In this document: positions 34,072-42,534 of the stretch, in pieces | Numbering within the stretch: position 1 is the stretch's first letter | Layout of the letters: every line of letters begins with the position of its first letter | From: Lachnospiraceae bacterium | Lineage (GTDB): Bacteria > Bacillota > Clostridia > Lachnospirales > Lachnospiraceae | Length of the DNA stretch: 64,000 nucleotides | NCBI GenBank assembly: GCA_017463255.1 | Contig: JAFTPP010000007.1 | Span: forward strand, 1-64,000 | Direction: 5' to 3' | Position numbers and translations under genes: made by a program | Notes under the pieces: model-generated | Told to the model about the DNA's origin: nothing | The model's database searches: none | The model's input: the letters and a program-made list of their open reading frames with translations, nothing else

Positions 34072-34854
34072 TTAAATTACGTGCTTCTCTGTTAATTTGC
34101 CCATGATATAAGCAACTGCTTCTTCAGCGTCAAGAGTAACTTTTTCTCCTGTACCTTTTCTTACTTTGTCAGAAGCTTTTGCAATCTTTGTAGGAGAACC
34201 TGCTAAACCAAGGTTGCAGTCTTCAACATCTACAAGGTTTGCTCTACCCCAAACAGTAATCTCTTTCTTGTATGCATCAAAGATTCCGCCCGGAGTCATA
34301 TAACGAGGCTCGTTTAATTCAGCAAGAGCTGTGATTAAGCAAGGCATTTTTGCTTTTACTTCATGATATCTGTCTTCATACTGACGTTCAACGATTACGC
34401 TGTCACCATCAATTTTGATTGCCTGTGCATAAGAAATTACAGGAATTCCAAGGTGTTCAGAAATCTGAGGACCAACCTGAGCTGTATCACCATCGATAGC
34501 CTGACGGCCTGTGATGATTAAATCATAATCTAAGTTTCTGATTGCACCTGCAAGTGTTGTAGAAGTAGCCCAAGTATCAGCACCACCTAAAACTCTGTCT
34601 GTTACTAAGATTCCGTTATCAGCTCCCATAGCCATAGCTTCACGAAGAACTTCTTCAGCCTTTGGAAGACCCATTGTAATAACTGTTACTTCTGCACCAT
34701 ACTGATCTTTTAATCTAAGTGCTGCTTCAAGACCTGCTTTATCATCAGGATTCATGATTGTAAGCATAGCACCTCTGTCTAATGTACCGTCCGGGTTGAA
34801 CTTAACTCCACCCTTTGTATCAGGTACCTGTTTAATACATACTACAACTTTCAC
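34072..34854 (-). CDS. etfB: Electron transfer flavoprotein subunit beta
   Basis: Small EtfAB subunit that binds the bifurcating flavin and NADH in clostridial complexes. The 260-residue protein begins MKVVVCIKQVPDTKGGVKF, with LTIMNPDDKAGLEAALRLKD and DLIITGRQAIDGDTAQVGPQ, both typical of EtfB. The start is GTG after AGGGAGG. It lies between bcd and etfA with spacings of 13 and 23 bases. Confidence 0.95.
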   Translation of the reverse strand: MKVVVCIKQVPDTKGGVKFNPDGTLDRGAMLTIMNPDDKAGLEAALRLKDQYGAEVTVITMGLPKAEEVLREAMAMGADNGILVTDRVLGGADTWATSTTLAGAIRNLDYDLIITGRQAIDGDTAQVGPQISEHLGIPVISYAQAIKIDGDSVIVERQYEDRYHEVKAKMPCLITALAELNEPRYMTPGGIFDAYKKEITVWGRANLVDVEDCNLGLAGSPTKIAKASDKVRKGTGEKVTLDAEEAVAYIMGKLTEKHVI

Positions 34855-34867
34855 GTTAAGTACCTCC

Positions 34868-36019
34868 CTATTTTAATAAACTTCCTGAAATAACCATACG
34901 CTGAACTTCTGAAGTTCCTTCGTAGATTTCAGTAATCTTAGCATCACGCATCATACGTTCTACATCGTATTCTCTGATGTAACCGTAACCACCGTGTAAC
35001 TGAACAGCCTTTGTTGTAACTTCCATTGCAACTTCTGCTGCATATAATTTAGCCATAGCAGCTTCCACAGAGTAAACTTTCTGAGTAGCTTTAGCCATAG
35101 CAGCTTTGTAAACCAATAACTGAGCAGCTTCGCATTTTGTAGCCATATCTGCCAACTGGAACTGTGTATTCTGGAAAGAACCAATTGCTTTACCGAACTG
35201 TTTTCTTTCTTTTACATAGCTGATTGTTGTTTCAAGAGCACCTTCTGCAAGACCAAGAGCCTGAGAAGCGATACCGATACGTCCACCATCAAGTGTGTGC
35301 ATAGCGATAGCAAAACCTTTACCCTGCTGTCCTAAGAGGTTTTCCTTTGGAATACGACAATCTGTAAAGATTAATTCGTATGTTGATGAACCACGGATAC
35401 CCATTTTCTTTTCTTTTGTACCGAATGTGAATCCAGGTGTTCCTTTTTCTACGATGAATGCAGAAATTTCTTTTGTTAATCTGCCACGTTTTTCAACAAC
35501 GCCTGTGATAGCAAAGATAACATAAACGTCAGCTTCTTTACCATTTGTAATGAAACATTTTGAACCGTTTAATACCCATTCATCACCATCAAGAACAGCC
35601 TTTGTCTGCTGACCCTGAGCGTCTGTACCTGCACCCGGCTCTGTAAGACCGAAAGCACCAAGTTTTTCACCTTTTGCAAGTGGAACAAGGTATTTCTGTT
35701 TCTGTTCTTCTGTACCATATGTGAGAATCGGATCACAGCAAAGTGATGTATGTGCAGAAACGATAACGCCTGTTGTACCACATACTTTTGATAATTCTTC
35801 AACGCACATAGCATATGTTAAAGGATCACATCCCTGTCCGCCGTATTCCTTTGGTACAGGAATTCCCATGAAACCAAGTTTAGCCATTTTCTCAACTGTT
35901 TCTCTTGGGAAAACTTCTGTTTCGTCAACCTCCTGAGCGAGAGGTTTTACTTCTTTTTCAGCGAATTCTCTAAAGAGAGTTCTCGCCATCTCATGCTCTT
36001 TACTTAATGTAAAATCCAT
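34868..36019 (-). CDS. bcd: Butyryl-CoA dehydrogenase (short-chain acyl-CoA dehydrogenase)
   Basis: FAD enzyme that reduces crotonyl-CoA to butyryl-CoA with EtfAB. It has 383 residues and the acyl-CoA dehydrogenase fold. AFGLTEPGAGTDAQGQQT is the first signature, DGGRIGIASQALG and LHGGYGYIREYDVERMMRDA follow, and the catalytic Glu lies in YEGTSEVQRM near the C-terminus. The ATG follows GGAGG. Its place between hbd and etfB identifies the butyryl-CoA function. Confidence 0.96.
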   Translation of the reverse strand: MDFTLSKEHEMARTLFREFAEKEVKPLAQEVDETEVFPRETVEKMAKLGFMGIPVPKEYGGQGCDPLTYAMCVEELSKVCGTTGVIVSAHTSLCCDPILTYGTEEQKQKYLVPLAKGEKLGAFGLTEPGAGTDAQGQQTKAVLDGDEWVLNGSKCFITNGKEADVYVIFAITGVVEKRGRLTKEISAFIVEKGTPGFTFGTKEKKMGIRGSSTYELIFTDCRIPKENLLGQQGKGFAIAMHTLDGGRIGIASQALGLAEGALETTISYVKERKQFGKAIGSFQNTQFQLADMATKCEAAQLLVYKAAMAKATQKVYSVEAAMAKLYAAEVAMEVTTKAVQLHGGYGYIREYDVERMMRDAKITEIYEGTSEVQRMVISGSLLK

Positions 36020-36048
36020 GTTGTTTTATCCTCCATTATTTATATTAA

Positions 36049-36888
36049 TTATTTAGAGTAGTCGTAGAAACCTTTTCCGGTCTTCATACCAAGCTGTTTA
36101 CCACGAACCATTTTCTTAAGAAGTGGATGTGGACGGTATTTTGTATCGCCTGTTTCATCATATAATACGTTCATGATTGCAAGAACGATATCAAGACCTA
36201 CTAAGTCACCTAATGCTAAAGGTCCCATTGGATGGTTAGCACCAAGCTTCATAGCCTGATCAATACCTTCTACAGATGCAACGCCTTCTGCGTAGATACC
36301 GATTGCTTCATTAATCATTGGGATTAAGATTCTGTTTACAACGAAACCAGGAGCTTCTTCAACCTGTACAGGTTCTTTTCCGATTTCAACAGAGATTGCT
36401 TTAATCTTTTCTACTGTTTCAGCAGGTGTGTTAAGACCGGCAATAACTTCAACTAATTTCATTCTGTTTGCAGGGTTGAAGAAATGCATACCGATAACTG
36501 CTCTGTCAAGTCCAGCACCAATTTCTGTAATAGAAAGAGATGATGTATTTGTAGCAAAGATACAGTGTGCAGGAACGATATCCTGTAATTCTTTGAATGT
36601 CTGCTGTTTAACAGCCATAACTTCAAGTGCTGCTTCTACAACAAGGTCAGCATCTGTACAGATGTCTTTTGTTCCTGTTGTGATTTTAGCAAGAACTGAA
36701 TCAGCATATTCTCTTGTAATTTTTTCTTTTGCAACAAGTTTGTCATAACCTTTTGCAATTTTGTTTTTGCCGTTTGCAGCAAATTCTTCGTTGATATCGC
36801 AAAGATATACTTCATAGCCTTCTGTTTCAGCGAAAGCCTGTGCGATTCCGGAACCCATTGTTCCGGCACCAATAATACCTACCTTCAT
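36049..36888 (-). CDS. hbd: 3-hydroxybutyryl-CoA dehydrogenase
   Basis: Reduces acetoacetyl-CoA to 3-hydroxybutyryl-CoA with NAD(P)H. The N-terminal Rossmann loop is [14 protein letters not shown] (residues 7-20). The catalytic His/Glu region is [19 protein letters not shown], and [18 protein letters not shown] lies in the C-terminal domain. The 279-residue length is typical of clostridial Hbd. TTAGGAGG precedes the ATG. It lies between crt and bcd. Confidence 0.96.
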   Translation of the reverse strand: MKVGIIGAGTMGSGIAQAFAETEGYEVYLCDINEEFAANGKNKIAKGYDKLVAKEKITREYADSVLAKITTGTKDICTDADLVVEAALEVMAVKQQTFKELQDIVPAHCIFATNTSSLSITEIGAGLDRAVIGMHFFNPANRMKLVEVIAGLNTPAETVEKIKAISVEIGKEPVQVEEAPGFVVNRILIPMINEAIGIYAEGVASVEGIDQAMKLGANHPMGPLALGDLVGLDIVLAIMNVLYDETGDTKYRPHPLLKKMVRGKQLGMKTGKGFYDYSK

Positions 36889-36934
36889 GGTAAATCCTCC
36901 TAAAATTTTGTATTTTTAAAAATTAATATGAAAC

Positions 36935-37720
36935 TTATTTATTCTTGAATGGCTCTTTTACTTTTTCTTTGTTCTTGTCTAAGAAGAATGCCATTCCGTA
37001 TCTCTGGTCTTCTGTTTCGAAGCAGTCACCGAATAATTTTTCTTCGATAACGATTGCCTGATCCATATCTACTTCAAGACCATCATTGATTGCTTTCTTG
37101 CAGTTACGAACTGCGATAGGAGCGTTCTTTGCAATAGAAGCTGCCATTTTTTCTGCTGCAGGCATTAACTCTTCGATTGGGTATACAGCATTAACAAGAC
37201 CGATTCTGAAAGCTTCATCAGCTTTGATATTACGTGCTGTATAAATCATCTGTTTTGCCATTCCTGCACCAACAAGACGAGCAAGTCTCTGTGTACCGCC
37301 AAATCCAGGTGTAATACCAAGACCTACTTCAGGCTGTCCAAATACTGCGTTTTCAGAACAGATTCTGATATCACAGCTCATAGCGATTTCACATCCGCCA
37401 CCAAGAGCAAATCCGTTAATTGCTGCAATAACAGGGATTGGAAATACTTCTAATTTACGGAACACATCGTTTCCTTTTTTACCGAAAGCTTCGCCTTCTG
37501 CTTTTGTTAATGTGCTCATTTCTCCAATGTCAGCACCGGCTACGAATGATTTTTCACCTGCACCTGTTAAAATAAGACATCTTACTTCATCAAGATTAAC
37601 CTGATCAAGAGTTGCGTCTAACTCTTCTAATACTGTTGAGTTCAAAGCATTTAATGCTTTTTCACGTGCGATGGTAATCTTACCAACTGCACCATTTACT
37701 TCATACTGAATAAATTCCAT
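36935..37720 (-). CDS. crt: 3-hydroxybutyryl-CoA dehydratase (crotonase)
   Basis: Removes water from 3-hydroxybutyryl-CoA to give crotonyl-CoA. The 261-residue crotonase-fold protein shows the oxyanion-hole sequences SFVAGADIGEM and NGFALGGGCEIAMSCD, and the catalytic Glu region FGQPEVGLGITPGFGGTQRL. The ATG at 37720 follows GGAGG by five bases and gives MEFIQYEV, the usual start; the upstream ATG at 37732 overlaps the ribosome binding site. Confidence 0.95.
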   Translation of the reverse strand: MEFIQYEVNGAVGKITIAREKALNALNSTVLEELDATLDQVNLDEVRCLILTGAGEKSFVAGADIGEMSTLTKAEGEAFGKKGNDVFRKLEVFPIPVIAAINGFALGGGCEIAMSCDIRICSENAVFGQPEVGLGITPGFGGTQRLARLVGAGMAKQMIYTARNIKADEAFRIGLVNAVYPIEELMPAAEKMAASIAKNAPIAVRNCKKAINDGLEVDMDQAIVIEEKLFGDCFETEDQRYGMAFFLDKNKEKVKEPFKNK

Positions 37721-37766
37721 GATTTCCTCCATCCTGAAGCCTTCGCTTCATGTATTCTCTATACGC

Positions 37767-37804
37767 ACAGACGGGAAGTGCCATTTCTAGCGCTTCCTGT
37801 CTGT
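37767..37804 (-). other. Intercistronic hairpin between thl and crt
   Basis: ACAGACAGGAAGCGC and GCACTTCCCGTCTGT form a long imperfect stem on the minus strand in the 103-base gap, without a T-run. It may be an mRNA processing or stability element that sets the thl:crt ratio. Confidence 0.45.
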
Positions 37805-37823
37805 TTTATACCCTTTTTAGATA

Positions 37824-39005
37824 TTAATCTCTTTCTACGATTGTTGAGCAGCCCATACCGCCACCGATACAAAGTGTAGCAAGACCCTTCTTAGCGTCTG
37901 CTTTCACCATTTCATGTAACAATGTTACAAGGATACGGCATCCAGAAGCTCCAACCGGGTGTCCGAGTGCAATAGCACCACCATTTGGATTTAACTGCTT
38001 TTCTACGTCAATACCAAGGTCTTTACCTACAGCGATTGACTGAGCAGCAAATGCTTCGTTAGCTTCGATAATATCGAAGTCTTCAATCTTCATACCTGTT
38101 TTTGCAAGTACTTTCTTAGTAGATGCAACAGGTCCGATACCCATGATGCTTGGGTCTACACCGCCAAGTGCTCCGGCAACGAATGTAGCCATTGGTGTAA
38201 CACCAAGTTCTTTTGCTTTTTCTTCGCTCATAACAACGATAGCAGCAGCACCGTCATTAATACCTGAAGCGTTACCTGCTGTAACATATCCGTCAGGATT
38301 GATTGCACGAAGTTTTGCAAGACCTTCCATTGTAGAACCCGGACGTGGTCCTTCGTCTACCTTGAACTCTACCATTTCTTTTTTCTTCTTAATCATTACA
38401 GGTACGATTTCATCTTCAAATGCACCTGAAGCCTGAGCCTTTTCAGCCTTTAACTGTGAATTTAATGCAAACTCATCTAACTCTTCACGTGTAAGTCCCC
38501 ACTGTTCAGCGATGTTATCAGCTGTTTTAATCATATGATAATCATTGAATGCATCCCAAAGAGCATCCTTAATCATTGTATCCACTAATGTTCCGTTGTT
38601 CATTCTGTATCCGTAACGAGCCTGTGGGATTGCGTAAGGAGCCATTGACATGTTCTCCATACCACCTGCAACAACGATATCAGCATCACCTGCCTGAATC
38701 ATCTGTGCTGCCATATTAACACAGTTAAGACCTGAACCACATACAACGTTAACTGTAACTGCCGGTACTTCGATAGGAAGTCCTGCTTTTAATGTTGCCT
38801 GACGTGCTACGTTCTGTCCAAGACCTGCCTGGATAACACATCCCATATATACATGATCAACCTGTTCCGGTTTAACACCAGCTCTGTTTAATGCTTCTTT
38901 AATTACTACTGCACCAAGATCAGCTGCCGGAGTAGTAGAAAGTGATCCACCCATTGTTCCGATTGCTGTACGACATGCGCCTGCTAAAACTACTTTTCTT
39001 GCCAT
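37824..39005 (-). CDS. thl: Acetyl-CoA acetyltransferase (thiolase)
   Basis: Condenses two acetyl-CoA into acetoacetyl-CoA, the first step toward butyryl-CoA. The 393-residue thiolase has the nucleophilic Cys89 in [14 protein letters not shown], the [12 protein letters not shown] block, [24 protein letters not shown] and the C-terminal CIGGGMGCS with the second catalytic Cys. The ATG at 39005 follows GGAG and gives [16 protein letters not shown]; the longer frame to 39035 has no ribosome binding site. It is the first gene of the butyryl-CoA operon. Confidence 0.96.
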   Translation of the reverse strand: MARKVVLAGACRTAIGTMGGSLSTTPAADLGAVVIKEALNRAGVKPEQVDHVYMGCVIQAGLGQNVARQATLKAGLPIEVPAVTVNVVCGSGLNCVNMAAQMIQAGDADIVVAGGMENMSMAPYAIPQARYGYRMNNGTLVDTMIKDALWDAFNDYHMIKTADNIAEQWGLTREELDEFALNSQLKAEKAQASGAFEDEIVPVMIKKKKEMVEFKVDEGPRPGSTMEGLAKLRAINPDGYVTAGNASGINDGAAAIVVMSEEKAKELGVTPMATFVAGALGGVDPSIMGIGPVASTKKVLAKTGMKIEDFDIIEANEAFAAQSIAVGKDLGIDVEKQLNPNGGAIALGHPVGASGCRILVTLLHEMVKADAKKGLATLCIGGGMGCSTIVERD

Positions 39006-39038
39006 TTTATGACTCCTTTCTGTGTACCAAGACAATGA

Positions 39039-39056
39039 TTGTTATTTTTTTATCAT
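39039..39056 (-). promoter_or_regulatory. Candidate Rex operator in the thl leader
   Basis: On the minus strand ATGATAAAAAAATAACAA matches the Rex consensus TTGTTAATNNATTAACAA at most positions and ends in a perfect TAACAA half-site. It lies between the promoter and the thl start, where repressor binding would block elongation. Rex senses NADH/NAD+ and controls butyrate genes in clostridia. No rex gene is in this window. Confidence 0.45.
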
Positions 39057-39070
39057 TGCCGACTGTATCC

Positions 39071-39099
39071 ATTGTACCATAGCACTATTCATTTTGCAA
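39071..39099 (-). promoter_or_regulatory. Sigma-A promoter of the thl operon
   Basis: On the minus strand TTGCAA (39094-39099), 17 bases, TACAAT (39071-39076), about 65 bases before the thl ATG. Confidence 0.75.
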
Positions 39100-39150
39100 T
39101 GTTTTTAAATGCGTACATAATTGGAATTTTGCAAGAATTTGCCGCACATT

Positions 39151-39187
39151 TAAAAGGCTGCTTCCCGTCTTTCGACAAGAAGCAGCC
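39151..39187 (-). terminator. Terminator after hpf
   Basis: On the minus strand GGCTGCTT / AAGCAGCC surround a 16-base loop and are followed by TTTTAAATG, 22 bases past the hpf stop. Confidence 0.85.
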
Positions 39188-39209
39188 AGTCCAACAACTA
39201 TATACCGTA

Positions 39210-39737
39210 TTAAATTTCCGGTTCAATCAAGCCGTATGTGTTTCCTTTTCTCTTATATACTACGTTAACCTGATCAGTTTCCGCATTTACAAATACAAAG
39301 AAACCATGTCCTAATAATTCCATCTGTACGCAGGCATCTTCAGCATACATCGGTTTTATATCAAATTTTTTAGTACGTACAATCTGTACATCATCTTCTT
39401 CCATATAATCATTCTCTACAAATGCTTGCTGGAAGGATTCCTTATTCTGTTGTTTGTTAATTAATTTGTTCTTATACTTCTTTAATTGTCTTTCAATAAT
39501 CTCTTCAACCAGGTCAATGGATACATACATATCACTGCTTGCCTGCTCTGCACGGATGATGTTTCCTTTAATAGGAATTGTTACTTCTATTTTTTGTTTG
39601 TCTTTTTCTACGCTGAGTGTAGCATGCACTTCTGTATCAGGAGTAAAATACTTCTCTAACTTACCGATTTTATCCTGTACTGCTGATTTTAAGCCCTCCG
39701 TAACGTCGATGTTTTTTCCGATGATGATAAATTTCAT
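39210..39737 (-). CDS. hpf: Long-form ribosome hibernation promoting factor (HPF/RaiA)
   Basis: Binds the 30S subunit and dimerises ribosomes into inactive 100S particles in stationary phase or stress. The N-terminal domain (1-95) begins MKFIIIGKNIDVTEGLKSAV, with ASSDMYVSIDLVEEIIERQL. The C-terminal dimerisation domain begins near residue 115 with IVRTKKFDIKPMYAEDACVQ and contains GHGFFVFVNAETDQVNVVYK. The ATG at 39737 follows GGGTGGTC; the longer frame to 39800 runs into the promoter. It has 175 residues, as expected for the long form. Confidence 0.94.
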   Translation of the reverse strand: MKFIIIGKNIDVTEGLKSAVQDKIGKLEKYFTPDTEVHATLSVEKDKQKIEVTIPIKGNIIRAEQASSDMYVSIDLVEEIIERQLKKYKNKLINKQQNKESFQQAFVENDYMEEDDVQIVRTKKFDIKPMYAEDACVQMELLGHGFFVFVNAETDQVNVVYKRKGNTYGLIEPEI

Positions 39738-39770
39738 GTCGACCACCCTTCCGTTATTTAATGTGACTAA

Positions 39771-39800
39771 ATTATAGCACATTTCAGGTAAAAATTTCAA
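39771..39800 (-). promoter_or_regulatory. Sigma-A promoter of hpf
   Basis: On the minus strand TTGAAA (39795-39800), 18 bases, a perfect TATAAT (39771-39776), about 30 bases before the ribosome binding site. Confidence 0.75.
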
Positions 39801-39952
39801 CGATTATCCATTATTTTCATAAATTTTTTCACAATTTAAATGTCAAGACTTTTTTCGACATTTCACGCGAAAAATAAAAATTTTATTATTTCTAAACAAA
39901 ACGATTGTTCGTTTAGTTACCATAAAATTGCATTGTTTTTCGATAAAAACAA

Positions 39953-40023
39953 TGTGGACAATGTGGATAACTCAGTGTATAAGTACTTTTCCCCATAAAA
40001 TCGGTACTTTTCAATGTGGATAA
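39953..40023 (+). promoter_or_regulatory. Cluster of DnaA-box-like 9-mers
   Basis: Two copies of TGTGGATAA (39962-39970 and 40015-40023), the complement of the consensus DnaA box TTATCCACA, plus TGTGGACAA (39953-39961) directly abutting the first. A one-step variant, AGTGTATAA, lies at 39974-39982. The boxes point the same way in an AT-rich, gene-free stretch. The remaining 39801-40162 holds no other feature I can support. Confidence 0.5.
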
Positions 40024-40162
40024 CTTTTTTGCGCAACATTCGACATAATTCACATGAAATTGTAACTTTTTCCTCTTTTTGTGCAACGTGACGAAAGTTT
40101 GATTTTGAATCAATTTTTAGGAAAAAACATTGACTTTTTTCAATCTGGTACCTATGGACCAA

Positions 40163-41080
40163 TTATCTGTGATGTACCATATATTTTTGAATGGATGTAA
40201 CAGCATTAGCGCCATCGGATACTGCAGTCACAATTTGTCTGAGCTGTTTGGTTCTGATATCGCCTGCAACAAATACTCCTAAAACATTTGTAACTCCCTC
40301 TTCACTTGCCTGAATATAGCCCAAATCATCACACTCTAAAATCTCTCTATATATTTCGCTGTTGGGATGCATACCGACAGCAATAAACACTCCATTAACC
40401 ATAAGAAGCTTTTCTTCATTATTCTTAACATTATGAAGTTTAATGCCGGATACTACATCTTCTCCCACAATTTCATCCGCCACGCTGTCCCAGACACATT
40501 CTACATTGGGTAATTCAAACAAAGCATCCTGTAATATTTTTGCTGCACGTAACTCATTCCGCCTATGAATCAAATATACTTTCTCACAGAACCTTGCAAG
40601 AAAAATAGCATCTTCTACAGCCACATCTCCTCCGCCAACAACTGCAACCGTCTTATTCCTAAAAAAAGCACCGTCGCAGGTAGCACAGTAAGAAACGCCT
40701 CTTCCTGCCAACCTATCTTCTCCCGGAATATTCAGTTTGGCGTGTCGCGCTCCTGTTGCAATCAAAACAGTCTTTCCTTCATAGATTTGCTCATGTGTGC
40801 GAATCTGCTTTACAGCACCATCAAGCTTAACCTCTACCACTTCACCCTCTACAAAGTCCACCGGAAACTTATCTGCATGCTCTTTAAAACGCATTCCCAT
40901 ATCAAATCCGTTCATTCCCGGAAGTCCCGGATAATTATCCACCTCATAGGTATTTAATACCTGGCCTCCGCTCATACCCTGTTTTTCAATAATCAACGTG
41001 TTAAGTCTGGCTCTTCCCGCATAAATTGCAGCACTTAAGCCTGCCGGTCCGCTTCCAATAATAATCAAATCATACATCAT
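40163..41080 (-). CDS. trxB: Thioredoxin-disulfide reductase
   Basis: FAD enzyme that reduces thioredoxin, normally with NADPH. The 305-residue low-molecular-weight TrxB has the FAD loop GSGPAGLSAAIYAGRA (about 9-24), the redox pair in YCATCDGAFF (about residue 135), the nucleotide-binding GGGDVAVEDAIFLA and the C-terminal GVFVAGDIRTKQLRQIVTA. The start ATG at 41080 lies eight bases after GGAGG. It stands alone, divergent from the dehydrogenase gene. Confidence 0.96.
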   Translation of the reverse strand: MMYDLIIIGSGPAGLSAAIYAGRARLNTLIIEKQGMSGGQVLNTYEVDNYPGLPGMNGFDMGMRFKEHADKFPVDFVEGEVVEVKLDGAVKQIRTHEQIYEGKTVLIATGARHAKLNIPGEDRLAGRGVSYCATCDGAFFRNKTVAVVGGGDVAVEDAIFLARFCEKVYLIHRRNELRAAKILQDALFELPNVECVWDSVADEIVGEDVVSGIKLHNVKNNEEKLLMVNGVFIAVGMHPNSEIYREILECDDLGYIQASEEGVTNVLGVFVAGDIRTKQLRQIVTAVSDGANAVTSIQKYMVHHR

Positions 41081-41117
41081 GGCTTTTACCTCCATCTGCA
41101 CTCAGTATACCACAAAC

Positions 41118-41146
41118 TTGAAAAAAAATGTGAGCTATGACATAAT
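41118..41146 (+). promoter_or_regulatory. Promoter of the short-chain dehydrogenase gene
   Basis: TTGAAA (41118-41123), 17 bases, CATAAT (41141-41146), about 37 bases before the ATG. Confidence 0.6.
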
Positions 41147-41182
41147 GAAGCTGTATTTACTCTATGAAATAAGGAGCTTCGC

Positions 41183-41917
41183 ATGAAATATGCATTAATT
41201 ACCGGTGCGTCACGGGGAATCGGCGCAGCAATCGCAGAAGAACTTGCCAAAATAAGCAGCCTTGCCAACGAAAAACTTACTCTCTATTTGGTTGGTTTCC
41301 GTTCTATGGATGCCCTGCATTCTCTATGTAATATGCTTTCCTCACAATACGGCGTAATTTGCAAGCCGTACTGCCGTGATGTATCCAAAGCATCCGAAGT
41401 GGAATCACTTTTTTCAGAAATTGAGGGAATTGACATTTTAATTAATAACGCAGGTATTTCCCATGTGGGATTATTACATGATATGACCGATGAAGAATGG
41501 AATCTTATACTAAACACCAATCTTTCTTCCGCATTTTATACCTCGAAACATGCCATTCCTTTCATGTTAAAAGAGCACAAAGGACATATTATAAATATAT
41601 CCTCAGTTTGGGGCAATGTTGGTGCTTCCACAGAAGTAGCTTACTCAGCATCTAAGGGTGGACTTAATACATTTACAAAAGCTCTTGCTAAAGAATTAGC
41701 TCCCAGTAATATACAGGTCAATGCCGTGGCATGCGGACTTATTGATACCGACATGAACAGCCACTTAAGTATGGAAGAAAAGCAATGCGTTATTGATGAA
41801 ATTCCCGCATGCCGTATGGGAACCCCTGATGACGTTGCAAAAGCCGTATCTTCACTATTAAATATGCCGGAATACTTTACCGGACAAATCATAAATCTTG
41901 ATGGCGGTTGGCAGTAA
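41183..41917 (+). CDS. Short-chain dehydrogenase/reductase (FabG-like)
   Basis: A 244-residue NAD(P)-dependent oxidoreductase. It has the nucleotide loop TGASRGIGAAIAEEL (about 7-21), the NNAG motif in ILINNAGISHVG, the catalytic Ser/Tyr/Lys in ISSVWGNVGASTEVAYSASKG, and the C-terminal FTGQIINLDGGWQ. It resembles 3-oxoacyl-ACP reductase, and also the Firmicutes enzyme that reduces 5-aminopentanone on EF-P; no fatty-acid or efp genes adjoin, so the substrate is open. It starts after AAGGAG. Confidence 0.87.
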   Translation: MKYALITGASRGIGAAIAEELAKISSLANEKLTLYLVGFRSMDALHSLCNMLSSQYGVICKPYCRDVSKASEVESLFSEIEGIDILINNAGISHVGLLHDMTDEEWNLILNTNLSSAFYTSKHAIPFMLKEHKGHIINISSVWGNVGASTEVAYSASKGGLNTFTKALAKELAPSNIQVNAVACGLIDTDMNSHLSMEEKQCVIDEIPACRMGTPDDVAKAVSSLLNMPEYFTGQIINLDGGWQ

Positions 41918-41924
41918 ATTAGCA

Positions 41925-41953
41925 TTGAAATTCTCTGGCTTATCTATTATAAT
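41925..41953 (+). promoter_or_regulatory. Promoter of the small membrane protein gene
   Basis: TTGAAA (41925-41930), 17 bases, a perfect TATAAT (41948-41953), 54 bases before the ATG at 42008. Confidence 0.8.
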
Positions 41954-42007
41954 ATCCTTTGTAGGCTTCATATAATAAAGAGAAGCAAATCTAAGGAGGA
42001 ATAACAA

Positions 42008-42445
42008 ATGTTAAAAACAAAATTAGGCATCTCTATTGCATTCTTAGGTGCCGCAACTTATTTCCTTGTTGCCTATACAGGAATTTCTTCATGGGTAACA
42101 TTACTTATCGTAGCATATGTACTTTATGCAGAAGAGAACGAATGGTTAAAGAAAACCGTTGTTAAAGCCGTTGCTGTATCACTTTTCTTCAGCATCCTTT
42201 ACTTCGTAGTTGGTTGGTTTGATAATGTTGCTTCAATCATCAACATTATCATCCACTGGTTTGACAAGTACGCTGATGTTTTCGAAATACCTGCTCATCT
42301 TACAACACTTTTCAGACAGATTATTTCTTTAGCTTCTGATGTAATCTTAGTTTTATTAGGTGTATTTGCTCTTAAGATGAAAACAATTAAGATTCCTGTT
42401 GTTGATGCATTAATCGACAAATATGTAGGAAACAGCAATAACTAA
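42008..42445 (+). CDS. Small integral membrane protein of unknown function
   Basis: A 145-residue protein with four hydrophobic segments (about 5-22, 26-42, 52-70 and 100-122) separated by short polar loops (AEENEWLKK; HWFDKYADVFEIP). It has no charged residues that would suggest transport. The ATG follows AAGGAGGA. A consensus promoter and a terminator make it a single-gene unit. Not recognised beyond a general similarity to small Lachnospiraceae membrane proteins. Confidence 0.65.
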   Translation: MLKTKLGISIAFLGAATYFLVAYTGISSWVTLLIVAYVLYAEENEWLKKTVVKAVAVSLFFSILYFVVGWFDNVASIINIIIHWFDKYADVFEIPAHLTTLFRQIISLASDVILVLLGVFALKMKTIKIPVVDALIDKYVGNSNN

Positions 42446-42456
42446 TACATATATTT

Positions 42457-42484
42457 AAAGGCTTCCCGTTGGAAGCCTTTTATA
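42457..42484 (+). terminator. Terminator after the small membrane protein gene
   Basis: AAAGGCTTCC-CGTT-GGAAGCCTTT forms a perfect 10-bp stem with a tetraloop, followed by TATAAT, 12 bases past the stop. Confidence 0.85.
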
Positions 42485-42492
42485 ATGCAAAA

Positions 42493-42524
42493 AACAGCCG
42501 TAAGCTTTTGTACTTACGGCTGTT
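42493..42524 (-). terminator. Terminator of the sugar ABC transporter operon
   Basis: On the minus strand AACAGCCGTAAG / CTTACGGCTGTT form a 12-bp stem followed by TTTTTGC, 11 bases past the last permease stop. Confidence 0.9.
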
Positions 42525-42534
42525 ATATATTCCA

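Noticed and set aside
39801..40162. Chromosomal replication origin
   Set aside because: DnaA boxes are present, but dnaA, dnaN, rpmH and the usual dense box array are absent; recorded only as a box cluster.
39913..40162. Leftward frames upstream of hpf
   Set aside because: AT-rich intergenic translations with no ribosome binding site and no recognisable protein features.
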